DNA from: Nocardioides marmoribigeumensis
GTDB taxonomy: Bacteria > Actinomycetota > Actinomycetes > Propionibacteriales > Nocardioidaceae
DNA length: 64,000 nucleotides
Reading direction: 5' to 3'
Assembly (NCBI RefSeq): GCF_031458325.1
Contig: NZ_JAVDYG010000001.1
Span: forward strand, 4,154,001 to 4,218,000
Shown in pieces: positions 55,168 through 63,622 of this stretch. The notes beneath the pieces are model-generated. The model was not told the DNA's origin and did not search any database. It was given only the letters and a program-made list of their open reading frames with translations. The position numbers were made by a program, and so were the translations under genes. The first letter of the stretch is position 1. Each line of letters opens with the position of its first letter.

Positions 55168-56531
55168 CAGACCAACACCCCTCCTTCCATGACTCCGATG
55201 GCTCTGAGGTCGCGGTACCACCGCTCGACCGGGTGCTCCTTGACGTAGCCGTGGCCGCCGAGCAGCTGCACGCCGTCCAGGCCGATCTGCATGCCCTTGT
55301 CGGCGCAGAGCTTGCGGGCAAGCGCGACCTCGCGGGAGAAGTCCTTGCCCTGCGCGGCGCGGGCGGCGGCCTTGTAGGTCGCCAGGCGCATGCCCTCGAG
55401 CTCGATCGCGATGTTGGCGACCATGAAGGCGACCGACTGGCGGTGGCTGACGGGCTCGCCGAACGCCTCGCGGCTGTTGACGTAGGGGACGACGTAGTCG
55501 AGCACGGCCTGGCCGGTGCCGACCGCGAGGGCGCACCAGCCGAGCCGGGCGAGGCGGACGGCCTCGAGGTAGGTCTCGGCGTCGCCGAGCAGCGCGATCG
55601 AGCCGACCTCGACGTCCTCGAGGACCAGCTTGGAGATGCCCGCGGCGCGCACGCCCATCGACGGGTCGTTCTCCACGGTGAGGCCCGGCGTCGAGGACTC
55701 GACGAGGAACAGGTGAGGCCTGCCCTCCAGGTCGGCACCGACGACGAACAGCTCGCCGTCGTGGCCGCGCGGGACCCCGGACTTCACGCCGTTGAGCACG
55801 AAGCCGTCGCCCTGGCGGCGGGCGGTGGTCTGGAGGTCGCGCGGGTCGAACAGCGGGCGCGGCTCGGCGAGCGCCAGCGCGGCCGCCGGCACATCGTCCT
55901 CGGTGAACGCCGGCAGGTAGGTCTTCTGCTGCTCGTCGGTGCCCCACAGCGACAACGCGGTGCTCACCGCGGCGGGCGCGAGCACGGCGACGGCCAGGCC
56001 CATGTCGCCCTTGGCCAGCGCCTCGGCCACGAGGGTGCCGGCGACGGCGGAGCGCTCGGTGGCGATGCCACCGAGGTCCTCGGCCACGCCGAGGATCGGG
56101 AGGCCGATCTCGTTGGCGGCCTCGAGCACCTCCGCCGGCGCCTCGCAGGTCTCGTTGGCGCCGGACGCGGCGGGGAGCACGACCTCCGCGGCGAACTCGG
56201 TCACCACGTCGACGAGCATCTGCTCGTCCTCGCTCGGGGTCAGGTCGAAGACGCCGGTGCGCTGCGCGGACGGCACGCGCTGGCCCTTGCCCTTGCCTCC
56301 GGCCCGCTTGAACTGCCGGTTGACCGCACCGATGGTCTGGAAGCCGGACTTGGTCGCGGTGTAGACGACCTGCTCGGCCGGCTTGCGCAGGCCGAGGCGG
56401 TCCAGGGCCGGGGTCTGGGCGAGGCGGTTGAGGAAGGCGACGGCGAAGCCGATCGGGTCGGTCTTCTCGCTACGGGCGAGGCCGCGGCGGCGCTGGCTGC
56501 CGCTGGCCGGGGCGTCGGTGTTGAGCGTCAT
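55167..56531 (-). CDS. Acyl-CoA dehydrogenase-like protein (first of pair)
   Basis: 454 residues. An N-terminal extension of about 95 residues (KPAEQVVYTATKSGFQTIGA) precedes the acyl-CoA dehydrogenase domain. The usual catalytic region is diverged: the C-terminus reads LLGGHGYVKEHPVERWYRDL, with an active-site Glu not obvious. It may act as a partner of the second enzyme in a heteromer, as in several actinobacterial fadE pairs. ATG 56531 lies 7 nt after TACAGT inside a palindromic operator. Confidence 0.88.
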   Translation of the reverse strand: MTLNTDAPASGSQRRRGLARSEKTDPIGFAVAFLNRLAQTPALDRLGLRKPAEQVVYTATKSGFQTIGAVNRQFKRAGGKGKGQRVPSAQRTGVFDLTPSEDEQMLVDVVTEFAAEVVLPAASGANETCEAPAEVLEAANEIGLPILGVAEDLGGIATERSAVAGTLVAEALAKGDMGLAVAVLAPAAVSTALSLWGTDEQQKTYLPAFTEDDVPAAALALAEPRPLFDPRDLQTTARRQGDGFVLNGVKSGVPRGHDGELFVVGADLEGRPHLFLVESSTPGLTVENDPSMGVRAAGISKLVLEDVEVGSIALLGDAETYLEAVRLARLGWCALAVGTGQAVLDYVVPYVNSREAFGEPVSHRQSVAFMVANIAIELEGMRLATYKAAARAAQGKDFSREVALARKLCADKGMQIGLDGVQLLGGHGYVKEHPVERWYRDLRAIGVMEGGVLV

Positions 56532-56537
56532 GCGTGA

Positions 56538-56560
56538 AACTGTAACTCGGAGTTACAGTT
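56538..56560. promoter_or_regulatory. TetR-type palindromic operator covering the -10 of the acyl-CoA dehydrogenase operon
   Basis: AACTGTAACT-CGG-AGTTACAGTT: perfect 10-bp arms with a 3-nt spacer. The left arm contains, on the minus strand, TACAGT (56544-56539), the -10 placed 7 nt before the ATG at 56531. Occupancy would block polymerase. The size and symmetry suit a TetR/FadR-like repressor, probably responsive to acyl-CoA; the regulator gene is not in the window. Confidence 0.75.
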
Positions 56561-56623
56561 GCGGACCAGGGCGGTGCTGCGTGGCGCAGGTCACGCTGTT
56601 CGGCCGGTCGCGAGGCCCCTCCT

Positions 56624-56629
56624 TACGAT
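56624..56629 (+). promoter_or_regulatory. -10 element of def (leaderless)
   Basis: TACGAT, 7 nt before the ATG at 56637. An earlier in-frame ATG (56628) overlaps this hexamer and is rejected as start. Confidence 0.5.
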
Positions 56630-56636
56630 GTCGCCC

Positions 56637-57236
56637 ATGCCCCCCGACTCCCCCGACTCGCCCCTCACCTCCGTCGGCCCCGAGCTCCCCGACGGCGGCA
56701 CCGTCCGCCCGATCACCCGGTGGGGCGCCGACGTCATGCACCGGCCGCAGCAGCCGGTCACGGCGTACGACGACGAGCTGCGGTCGCTGGTCGCCGACAT
56801 GACCGCGACCATGTACGCCGCCGAGGGCGTCGGCCTCGCCGCCTGCCAGATCGGGGTGGACCTGGCGGTGTTCGTCTTCGACTGCCCGGACGACGACGGC
56901 GTGTTCCACCGCGGCGTGGTGTGCAACCCGGAGGTGACCCTGCCGGAGGGCAAGGACCGCCGGCTCGACGACGGCGACGAGGGCTGCCTGTCCTTCCCGG
57001 GGGCGTTCACCGAGTGCGCACGCCCCGACTGGGCGGCCGTCGACGGCACGGGCCTCGACGGCGAGCCGGTCCACTACGAGGGCACCGGCCTCCTCGCCCG
57101 TTGCCTGCAGCACGAGACCGACCACACCAGGGGCACCGTCTTCGGCGACCGGCTGAGCAAGCGCTCCATGAAGCGGCTCACCAAGCAGCACGACTCGGTC
57201 GCGGAGGACTACCCGGCCGAGTGGCCCGCCACGTAG
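56637..57236 (+). CDS. def: Peptide deformylase
   Basis: 199 residues. Removes the formyl group from nascent N-terminal methionine. All three motifs: GVGLAACQ (64-71), EGCLS (115-119, metal ligand C117) and QHETDH (158-163, ligands H159 and H163, catalytic E160). The 20-residue N-terminal extension is Pro/Ser rich. Start chosen as above. Its 3' end overlaps the convergent SpoU-type gene by 28 bp. Confidence 0.96.
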   Translation: MPPDSPDSPLTSVGPELPDGGTVRPITRWGADVMHRPQQPVTAYDDELRSLVADMTATMYAAEGVGLAACQIGVDLAVFVFDCPDDDGVFHRGVVCNPEVTLPEGKDRRLDDGDEGCLSFPGAFTECARPDWAAVDGTGLDGEPVHYEGTGLLARCLQHETDHTRGTVFGDRLSKRSMKRLTKQHDSVAEDYPAEWPAT

Positions 57237-58018
57237 AACGCGACCGCGCTCGCGGCCGCCACGTTGAGCGAGTCGACGCCGGCGGCCATCGGGATGATCG
57301 CCCGCCGGTCGGCGGTCGCCTGCCAGCGGTCGGAGATCCCGTGCCCCTCGGAGCCCAGCACGAGCGCGACGCGGTCGACCCCGGCCAGGGCCTCCTCGAT
57401 CGGCACGGCGTCGTCGGCGAGGGTCAGGGCCACGGTCGTGAAGCCGCGCGCGCCCAGGTCCGGCAGGGCGTCGTACCACTCGGGCAGGCGGGTCCACGGC
57501 AGCGAGAACACCGCGCCCATCGCGACCTTGACCGAGCGGCGGTAGAGCGGGTCCGCGCAGCGCGGTGCCAGCAGCGCGGCGTCGACGCCGAGCGCGGCCG
57601 CGCTGCGCAGGATGGCCCCGACGTTGGTGTGGTCGACCACGTCCTCGAGCACCACGACGGTCCGGGCGCCGTCGAGCACCTCGTCCAGCGACGGCAACGG
57701 CCGGCGGTGCAGGGAGGCCAGCGCGCCCCGGTGCACGTGGAAGCCGGTGACCTGCTCGGCGAACGCCTCCGACACGACGTAGCAGGGCGCGTCGGTCCTC
57801 CCGAGCACGTCGGCCAGCCCGTCCAGCCAGCGCGGCGCCATCAGGAACGAGCGGGCGGCGTAGCCGGCCTCGACCGCCCGGCGCACGACCTTCTCCCCCT
57901 CGGCCAGGAAGAGGCCCTCGGCGGCCTCGACGGACTCGCGGAGCTGCACGTCGCGCAGGTCGCGGTAGTCGGAGAGCCGCGGGTCCGCGGGGTCCTCGAT
58001 CTCGATCAGCTGCGCCAC
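57209..58018 (-). CDS. SpoU/TrmH-family RNA 2'-O-methyltransferase
   Basis: 269 residues. N-terminal substrate-binding L30e-like domain (LRESVEAAEGLFLAEGEKVV) and C-terminal SPOUT knot: VVLEDVVDHTNVGAILRSA, ALVLGSEGHGIS and IPMAAGVDSLNVAAASAVA. The target (23S rRNA or tRNA) cannot be assigned. GTG 58018 lies 7 nt after TTGGCT, a near-match to the leaderless pattern. Gap to the siroheme gene is 26 bp. Confidence 0.92.
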   Translation of the reverse strand: MAQLIEIEDPADPRLSDYRDLRDVQLRESVEAAEGLFLAEGEKVVRRAVEAGYAARSFLMAPRWLDGLADVLGRTDAPCYVVSEAFAEQVTGFHVHRGALASLHRRPLPSLDEVLDGARTVVVLEDVVDHTNVGAILRSAAALGVDAALLAPRCADPLYRRSVKVAMGAVFSLPWTRLPEWYDALPDLGARGFTTVALTLADDAVPIEEALAGVDRVALVLGSEGHGISDRWQATADRRAIIPMAAGVDSLNVAAASAVAFYVAGHSAG

Positions 58019-58044
58019 GGGACCAGCCAACCAGAGGGCGGTCG

Positions 58045-59292
58045 CTAGCCCGCGCCCACGTCGTACGCCGCGGGGTTGGCCACGGCGACCACGTCGCCGA
58101 CCACGACGATCGCCGGCGGCCGCACCTCGTGCCTCTCGGCGTCGACCTCGACGGTGCCGAGGGTCGACCAGACGGTCCGCTCGGTGGGCATCGTGCCGTC
58201 GCAGACGATGGCCACCGGGGTGTCGGAGGGCCGCCCGCCGGCGATGAGGACCGCGGCGATCCGCGGCAGGTTCTGCACCGCCATGAGGAGCACGACCGTG
58301 CCCCGCATCCGGGCGACGGCGTCCCACTGGACCAGCGACTCCGGGTGACCGGGCGGCAGGTGGCCCGAGATGACGGTGAACTCGTGCGCGACGCCGCGGT
58401 GGGTCACCGGGATGCCGGCGAGGGCCGGCACCGAGATGGCGCTGGTGATGCCCGGGATCACCTGGCACGGGACCCCGGCCTCGGCGCAGGCGAGCAGCTC
58501 CTCGTAGCCGCGCCCGAAGACGTAGTTGTCGCCGCCCTTGAACCGCACGACCCGCTTGCCGGCCCGGGCGCGGTCGACGATGACCTGGTTGATCGCCTCC
58601 TGCGCAGCGGCCCGGCCGCGCGGGAGCTTGGTGACGTCGATGAGCTCGACGTCGGCCGGGAGCTCGTCGAGCAGCGCGCGCGGGGCGAGCCGGTCGGTGA
58701 CGACGACGTCGGCCTCCCCGAGCGCGCGGCGCGCGGCCACGGTCACCAGGTCGGGGTCGCCCGGTCCCCCGCCGACGAGGACGACCCCCGCCTCGTGCGG
58801 GGCGGTCGAGCCGGGGTCGCGCAGCAGCCCGTCACGCAGGCCCGCGATGATCCGGTCGCGCAGGGCGGCCGACCGTCGCGGCTCGCGGTTGGCGACGACC
58901 GCGACCGTGAGGCCCTCGTGCCGTCCCGTCGCCGGGGTCCAGGCGCTCGCCTGGCTGGCGTCGTCGGCGCGCACGCAGAAGACCCGCAGGGCCTCGGCCT
59001 CCTCCGACACCGCGGCGTTGGCGGCCGGGTCGTCGGTGGCCGCGATGACGTACCACGCCCCCTCGAGGTCACCGGGCGCGTAGCGGCGCTGCTCCCAGGT
59101 GATCTCCCCGCCCGTGGCCATGCCCTCCAGGGCAGGGGTCACCTCCGGCGACACCAGGCGTACGACGGCCCCTGAGCCGAGGAGCCCGGGCACCCGGCGC
59201 TGGGCGACGTGACCGCCGCCGACCACGAGCACCTGGCGGCCCTGCAGCTGCAGGGCAACCGGGTAGGGGGCGGGGGTGGGGTCGGCATGCAC
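58045..59292 (-). CDS. cysG: Fused siroheme synthase: precorrin-2 dehydrogenase + uroporphyrinogen-III methyltransferase
   Basis: 415 residues. The N-terminal half (about 1-155) has a Rossmann NAD site VLVVGGGHVAQRRV and the CysG-N architecture. The C-terminal half is SUMT: VLVGGGPGDPDLVTV, FKGGDNYVFGRGYEE and PVTHRGVAHEF. Unlike E. coli CysG the middle linker is short, and the dehydrogenase lacks some ferrochelatase features. It makes precorrin-2/siroheme for sulfite/nitrite reductase or cobalamin; metH in this window needs cobalamin. GTG 59292. Confidence 0.93.
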   Translation of the reverse strand: MHADPTPAPYPVALQLQGRQVLVVGGGHVAQRRVPGLLGSGAVVRLVSPEVTPALEGMATGGEITWEQRRYAPGDLEGAWYVIAATDDPAANAAVSEEAEALRVFCVRADDASQASAWTPATGRHEGLTVAVVANREPRRSAALRDRIIAGLRDGLLRDPGSTAPHEAGVVLVGGGPGDPDLVTVAARRALGEADVVVTDRLAPRALLDELPADVELIDVTKLPRGRAAAQEAINQVIVDRARAGKRVVRFKGGDNYVFGRGYEELLACAEAGVPCQVIPGITSAISVPALAGIPVTHRGVAHEFTVISGHLPPGHPESLVQWDAVARMRGTVVLLMAVQNLPRIAAVLIAGGRPSDTPVAIVCDGTMPTERTVWSTLGTVEVDAERHEVRPPAIVVVGDVVAVANPAAYDVGAG

Positions 59293-59397
59293 CCGGTCAT
59301 TGTGGGCAGGGTGGCGAGTGGACCTTGACCGCCGACCAGAGCGCGGACCAGGGTGCGGAGAAGGCCCGTGCTGTGCTCGACCCCCGAGAGGAAGCCC

Positions 59398-59928
59398 ATG
59401 TCGCTCGACCGTCCTGTGAGCCCCGATCCCTACACCCTGCTGCCCGAGGTGCCGTCCTTCGAGGTGACCAGCGACGACGTCACCGACGGTCAGCCGCTCA
59501 AGGACGACCAGGTCAACGCCGAGGGCGACACCTCACCTCAGCTGAGCTGGAGCGGCTTCCCGGAGGAGACCAAGAGCTTCGTGGTCACCTGCTTCGACCC
59601 CGACGCCCCGACCCCGTCCGGCTTCTGGCACTGGGTGGTGTGCGACATCCCGGCCGACGTGACCTCGCTCGACACCGGGGCGGGCGCCGAGGGTGGCGCG
59701 GGACTGCCCGAGGGGGCGTTCATGTGCCGCAACGACGGCGGCACCAAGGCGTTCATGGGCGCGGCCCCGCCGGAGGGCGACCAGGTCCACCGCTACTTCT
59801 TCGTGGTGCACGCGGTCAAGGAGGACACGCTCGGCGTCGACAGCGACGCCAGCCCCGCCGTGGTGTCGTTCAACCTGGCGTTCAAGACCGCGGCGCGCGC
59901 GATCCTGCACGGCACCTACCAACACTGA
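59398..59928 (+). CDS. YbhB/YbcL-family (PEBP-like) protein
   Basis: 176 residues, cytosolic, no signal peptide. PEBP landmarks: [34 protein letters not shown] and [10 protein letters not shown]. Binds small anionic ligands; role in bacteria unclear. ATG 59398 is chosen for GAGAGGAAG just upstream, over an earlier in-frame ATG at 59353. Convergent with a USP gene, gap 4 bp. Confidence 0.92.
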   Translation: MSLDRPVSPDPYTLLPEVPSFEVTSDDVTDGQPLKDDQVNAEGDTSPQLSWSGFPEETKSFVVTCFDPDAPTPSGFWHWVVCDIPADVTSLDTGAGAEGGAGLPEGAFMCRNDGGTKAFMGAAPPEGDQVHRYFFVVHAVKEDTLGVDSDASPAVVSFNLAFKTAARAILHGTYQH

Positions 59929-59932
59929 CCTC

Positions 59933-60442
59933 TCACTCGTCGAAGGCGGCGTCGAGCGGCACGGTGCGCTCGGCGTCGGCCTCGACCAGGTCGTCGGCGC
60001 CCGGACGGCCGCGCGTGACCAGCACCGGGCAGTCGGCGTGCCGCACGATCTGCTCGGTCACCGATCCGAGCAGCAGCCCCTTGAAGCCGCCCCGACCGCG
60101 GGTGCCGACCACGAGCAGCGACGCGTCGCGCGAGGCCTCGAGCAGCGCCTGGGCGGCCGGCTGGTGGGGCGTCTCGTAGACGACCTCCACGTCAGGGTGC
60201 TCGGCCACGAACGCGGCCACGTCGGTCTCCAGCTCACGGCGTACGGCGGCGGCGAAGTCCGCGAACGGCGGCACGAAGCCCTCGCGCATCGACTCGGGCC
60301 GCGGGGCGCTGGTCAACGACCACGACCGCAGGATCCGCACCGGCTGCCCGGTCCTCTCGGCCCACGTCAGCGCGGTCCGCACCGCCCGGTCGGCGAACCT
60401 CGACCCGTCGTGACCGACCACCACCGCGTTGGTTGCTCCCAT
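59933..60442 (-). CDS. Universal stress protein
   Basis: 169 residues, single USP domain. Opens VVVGHDGSRFADRAVRTAL and closes with the ATP-binding GTRGRGGFKGLLLGSV motif (G-x2-G-x9-G-S/T). Probably binds ATP and is induced in stress or dormancy. ATG 60442 follows TATCCT by 6 nt. Confidence 0.93.
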   Translation of the reverse strand: MGATNAVVVGHDGSRFADRAVRTALTWAERTGQPVRILRSWSLTSAPRPESMREGFVPPFADFAAAVRRELETDVAAFVAEHPDVEVVYETPHQPAAQALLEASRDASLLVVGTRGRGGFKGLLLGSVTEQIVRHADCPVLVTRGRPGADDLVEADAERTVPLDAAFDE

Positions 60443-60448
60443 GACCGC

Positions 60449-60454
60449 AGGATA
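60449..60454 (-). promoter_or_regulatory. -10 element of the USP gene (leaderless)
   Basis: TATCCT on the minus strand, 6 nt before the ATG at 60442. Confidence 0.5.
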
Positions 60455-60466
60455 GGGGCCCCCGGC

Positions 60467-60964
60467 TCAGCGCAGCGCGGCGTACTCCTCCGAGGCGAGG
60501 AACCGGGGCACGAACCACGCGGCCGCCTCGGCCAGGTCCAGCTCGGGCACCCGTGCGGGGTCGACGAACACGATCTGCCGACCCTCGCCCAGCACGATGT
60601 CCTCGTCGGTGAGGTCGGCCCTGCCCACCCACAGCTGCCAGCGGTTGCGCACGCCGAGCCGGGCCTTGGTCTCGGGGGTGTGGTCGCCGTCGTACCAGAT
60701 CCGCAACGTGCCCTCCGGCAGCCGCAGCCCGGTCTCCTCGGCCAGCTCGCGCCGCATCGCGTCGGGGAACGGCTCCCCCGGGTCGACGTGCCCGCCGACG
60801 AGGCCCCACTTGTCGGGGGCGACCGGCGCGTGCTCGTCGCGCTCCTGCAGCAGCACCCACCCGCGGGCGTCGACGACGATGATGCCGACGATGTCGCAGC
60901 CGCGCTCGGGGCAGGGCAGCAGGTGCTCGGGGTCGTCGTGCCGTCCGACGGGGGTCGCGCTCAT
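60467..60964 (-). CDS. NUDIX hydrolase
   Basis: 165 residues. Nudix box in GGHVDPGEPFPDAMRREL followed by AEETGL. The N-terminal PCPERGCDIVG carries two cysteines. MutT-like fold; the substrate (nucleotide, coenzyme) is unknown. It is divergent from a lipase-like gene and sits 24 bp before the USP gene. Confidence 0.9.
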   Translation of the reverse strand: MSATPVGRHDDPEHLLPCPERGCDIVGIIVVDARGWVLLQERDEHAPVAPDKWGLVGGHVDPGEPFPDAMRRELAEETGLRLPEGTLRIWYDGDHTPETKARLGVRNRWQLWVGRADLTDEDIVLGEGRQIVFVDPARVPELDLAEAAAWFVPRFLASEEYAALR

Positions 60965-61013
60965 CCGGCCAGTCTCCTCCGCGCCGGCTGGCGTCGTACG
61001 GAAGGATTGCCCC

Positions 61014-61994
61014 GTGTCCCCCGCTGCTCGCCCCGCGTGGCAGGTCGACGTGCTCGGCCGGCCCTACTACGCCGAGACCTTCGAGCTCCCGCCCGACGAC
61101 GAGGGCCCGGTCGTCGCCACGCTGGTCCGTCGCAAGGCCTCGCGCAAGCGGTCCCGCCGCGCGGTGCTGCACCTGCACGGGTTCTGCGACTACTTCTTCC
61201 AGACCGCGGCGGCCGACTTCTGGACCAGCCGCGGCTACGACTTCTACGCCCTCGACCTGCGGAAGTACGGCCGCTCCCTGCGGGAGCACCAGACGCCCAA
61301 CTTCGCGCGCGACCTGGCGGAGTACCACCCCGAGATCGATCTCGCCCACCAGGTCATCACCGAGCGCGACGGCCACGACCACGTCGTGCTGAGCGGGCAC
61401 TCCACCGGCGGCCTGATCGGGGCGCTGTGGGCCGAGGCGCGCTCCCCCCGGCTCGCGGGACTGTTCCTCAACGCCCCCTGGCTGGACATGCACGGCTCGT
61501 TCCTGCTCCGCACGGCCGGCACCCGCGCGATCGACCAGATCGGCGCGCGGCGGCCCTACCAGGAGATCCCGCGCTCGGTCAGCGGGCTCTACGCCCGCAG
61601 CCTGCACCGCGACCACGACGGTGCCTGGGACTTCGACCTGGCCTGGAAGCCCCTGGCCAGCTGGCCGGTGCACGCCGGGTGGGTGCGCGCGGTGCGCCGC
61701 GGCCACGCCACGGTCCACAAGGGCCTCTCGCTGACCCTGCCGACGCTGGTGATGACCTCGACGCAGTCGGTGTTCCCCAAGGCGTGGGAGCCCGCCGTCG
61801 ACGCCAGCGACATCGTCCTCGACGTCGCCCAGATCGCCCGCTGGTCGACCAAGGTCTCGCGCCACCTCACGCTCGTGCGCGTCGAGGGCGCGCTGCACGA
61901 CGTCACGCTGTCCCGCCCGGCGGTGCGGGACGAGGTCTTCGACCAGCTCGGCCGCTGGCTCTCGGCGTACGTCGAGCCGACCGACCCCGCCTGA
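61014..61994 (+). CDS. Alpha/beta hydrolase (serine aminopeptidase/monoacylglycerol lipase-like)
   Basis: 326 residues. Hydrolase_4 pattern: VLHLHGFCDYFFQTAAADFW, nucleophile VVLSGHSTGG, lid region about 160-230, C-terminal catalytic His in GALHDVTLS. No signal peptide. GTG 61014 is preceded by GGAAGGA. Substrate possibly lysophospholipid or monoglyceride; not shown. Convergent with the TSUP gene. Confidence 0.9.
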   Translation: MSPAARPAWQVDVLGRPYYAETFELPPDDEGPVVATLVRRKASRKRSRRAVLHLHGFCDYFFQTAAADFWTSRGYDFYALDLRKYGRSLREHQTPNFARDLAEYHPEIDLAHQVITERDGHDHVVLSGHSTGGLIGALWAEARSPRLAGLFLNAPWLDMHGSFLLRTAGTRAIDQIGARRPYQEIPRSVSGLYARSLHRDHDGAWDFDLAWKPLASWPVHAGWVRAVRRGHATVHKGLSLTLPTLVMTSTQSVFPKAWEPAVDASDIVLDVAQIARWSTKVSRHLTLVRVEGALHDVTLSRPAVRDEVFDQLGRWLSAYVEPTDPA

Positions 61995-62001
61995 CCCCGC
62001 C

Positions 62002-62763
62002 TCAGCTGCGGACGAGGAAGACCACGAGGGCGGTCCCGCCCACCAGCAGGATGACCCCGCGCAGCAGGGCCGGGGAGAGCCGGCGGCCCAGCGTGGCGCC
62101 GAGCACGGCACCCGCGACCGAGCCGCCGCCGATCAGGGCCGCGACGACCCAGTCGACGTGGGCCACGGTGACGAAGACCAGCGCGGCGACGGAGTTGACC
62201 AGGGCGGAGAGCACGTTCTTCAGCGCGTTGAGCCGGTGCACGCCCTCGGCCAGGGCCACGCCGAGGAAGCCGACGAGGATGATCCCCTGGGCCGCGCCGA
62301 AGTAGCCGCCGTAGACCCCGGCACCCATGGTCGCGGGCCAGGCCCACCACGCGTCGGGGCGGTCCTCGGGCGACTCGTGGGCCTTCGCCACGCGGCGGTT
62401 GATCGCGGGTCCCGCGGCCACGAGGACGAGGCCCACCACGATGAGCCCCGGCACGATCAGGTCGAAGGCCGAGCTCGGCAGGGCCAGCAGCAGCACCGCC
62501 CCGAGGAACGCACCCACCGCGCTCGCCGTGGCCAGGCGCAGCACGCGGCGGCGCTGCCCGACGAGCTCCCTGCGCCAGCCCACCGCGCCCGCGACGCTGC
62601 CCGGGATCAGGCCGACGTTGTTGGAGACGTTGGCCACCACCGGGGGCACGCCGAGCGCCACGAGGGTCGGGAACGTGATGAGCGTGCCCGAGCCGGCGAC
62701 CGTGTTGATGAAGCCCGCCCCCACTCCGGCCAGGGCGACGAGCAGCAGCTCCAGCGGGGTCAC
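62002..62763 (-). CDS. TSUP/TauE-SafE family membrane permease
   Basis: 253 residues, about eight helices in two repeats. The repeat opening GVGAGFINTVAGSGTLITFP and second-half GAGVYGGYFGAAQGIILVGFL are the TSUP signature. Family members export sulfoacetate, sulfite or related anions; this one cannot be assigned. GTG 62763 overlaps the upstream ABC ATPase stop as GTGA. Confidence 0.93.
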   Translation of the reverse strand: MTPLELLLVALAGVGAGFINTVAGSGTLITFPTLVALGVPPVVANVSNNVGLIPGSVAGAVGWRRELVGQRRRVLRLATASAVGAFLGAVLLLALPSSAFDLIVPGLIVVGLVLVAAGPAINRRVAKAHESPEDRPDAWWAWPATMGAGVYGGYFGAAQGIILVGFLGVALAEGVHRLNALKNVLSALVNSVAALVFVTVAHVDWVVAALIGGGSVAGAVLGATLGRRLSPALLRGVILLVGGTALVVFLVRS

Positions 62764-63563
62764 GTGCTGCGACGGCGCAGGCGACGGCGGGCGGCGTAGC
62801 GACCGGCTGTCTGCTCGAGCACCAGCGGCATCCCGAACGTGGCCGACAGGTTGGCCTCGGTCATCACGTGCTCCAGCGGTCCGGCGACGACGACCTTGCC
62901 GCCGCGGAGCATGAGGACGTGGGTGAAGTTGGGCGGGATCTCCTCCACGTGGTGGGAGACCAGCACGATCGCGGGGGCCACGCCGTCCAGCGCGAGCACC
63001 GACAGCGTCGAGACGAGGTCCTCGCGACCGCCCAGGTCGAGCCCGGCGGCGGGCTCGTCGAGGATCAGCAGCTCGGGGTCGGTCATGAGCGCCCGGGCGA
63101 TCTGCACCCGCTTGCGCTCGCCCTCGCTCAGGGTGCCGAAGGTCCGGTCGGCCAGGCGCGCCACCCCGAGCTCGTTGAGCAGCGACTCGGCCCGCTCGTG
63201 GTCGGGCCGGAAGTACTCCTCGCGCCAGCGCCCCACCACGCCGTACGACGCGGAGACGACGACGTCGCGCACCGCCTCCGAGCGCGGGATGCGCTCGGCG
63301 AGGGAGGCGCTGGCCAGCCCGATGCGGGGACGGAGCTCGAAGACGTCGGTGGCGCCGAGACGCTCGCCCAGCACGTGGGCCTCGCCCTCGCTGGGGTGCA
63401 GCTGGGCGGAGACGATCTGCATGAGCGTGGTCTTGCCGGCGCCGTTGGGCCCGAGGACCACCCAGCGCTCGTCCTCCTCGACCACCCAGTCGATCCGGTC
63501 GACCAGGGTCGCGGCCCCACGACGGACCGAGACCGCCTCGAGCTGGACCACCGGATCGATCAC
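62760..63563 (-). CDS. ABC transporter ATP-binding protein (stand-alone)
   Basis: 267 residues. Walker A VLGPNGAGKTTLM, signature LSEGERKRV, Walker B LLILDEPAAGLD, H-loop VSHH. YlmA/ModF-like soluble ATPase with no permease beside it, only a TSUP protein that would not normally need ATP. GTG 63563 is chosen since the -10 TAGGGT ends 7 nt before it and an upstream in-frame GTG (63572) overlaps that hexamer. Confidence 0.92.
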   Translation of the reverse strand: MIDPVVQLEAVSVRRGAATLVDRIDWVVEEDERWVVLGPNGAGKTTLMQIVSAQLHPSEGEAHVLGERLGATDVFELRPRIGLASASLAERIPRSEAVRDVVVSASYGVVGRWREEYFRPDHERAESLLNELGVARLADRTFGTLSEGERKRVQIARALMTDPELLILDEPAAGLDLGGREDLVSTLSVLALDGVAPAIVLVSHHVEEIPPNFTHVLMLRGGKVVVAGPLEHVMTEANLSATFGMPLVLEQTAGRYAARRRLRRRST

Positions 63564-63570
63564 GACGGCC

Positions 63571-63576
63571 ACCCTA
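63571..63576 (-). promoter_or_regulatory. -10 element of the ABC ATPase gene (leaderless)
   Basis: TAGGGT on the minus strand, 7 nt before the GTG at 63563. Confidence 0.55.
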
Positions 63577-63610
63577 CGTCTCGCACGGAGCCCCCTTGGA
63601 CCCGGCTCGC

Positions 63611-63616
63611 TAGTCT
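63611..63616 (+). promoter_or_regulatory. -10 element of the right-edge gene (leaderless)
   Basis: TAGTCT, 6 nt before the GTG at 63623. Together with 63571-63576 it makes a divergent pair 34 bp apart. Confidence 0.55.
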
Positions 63617-63622
63617 GCCGAG

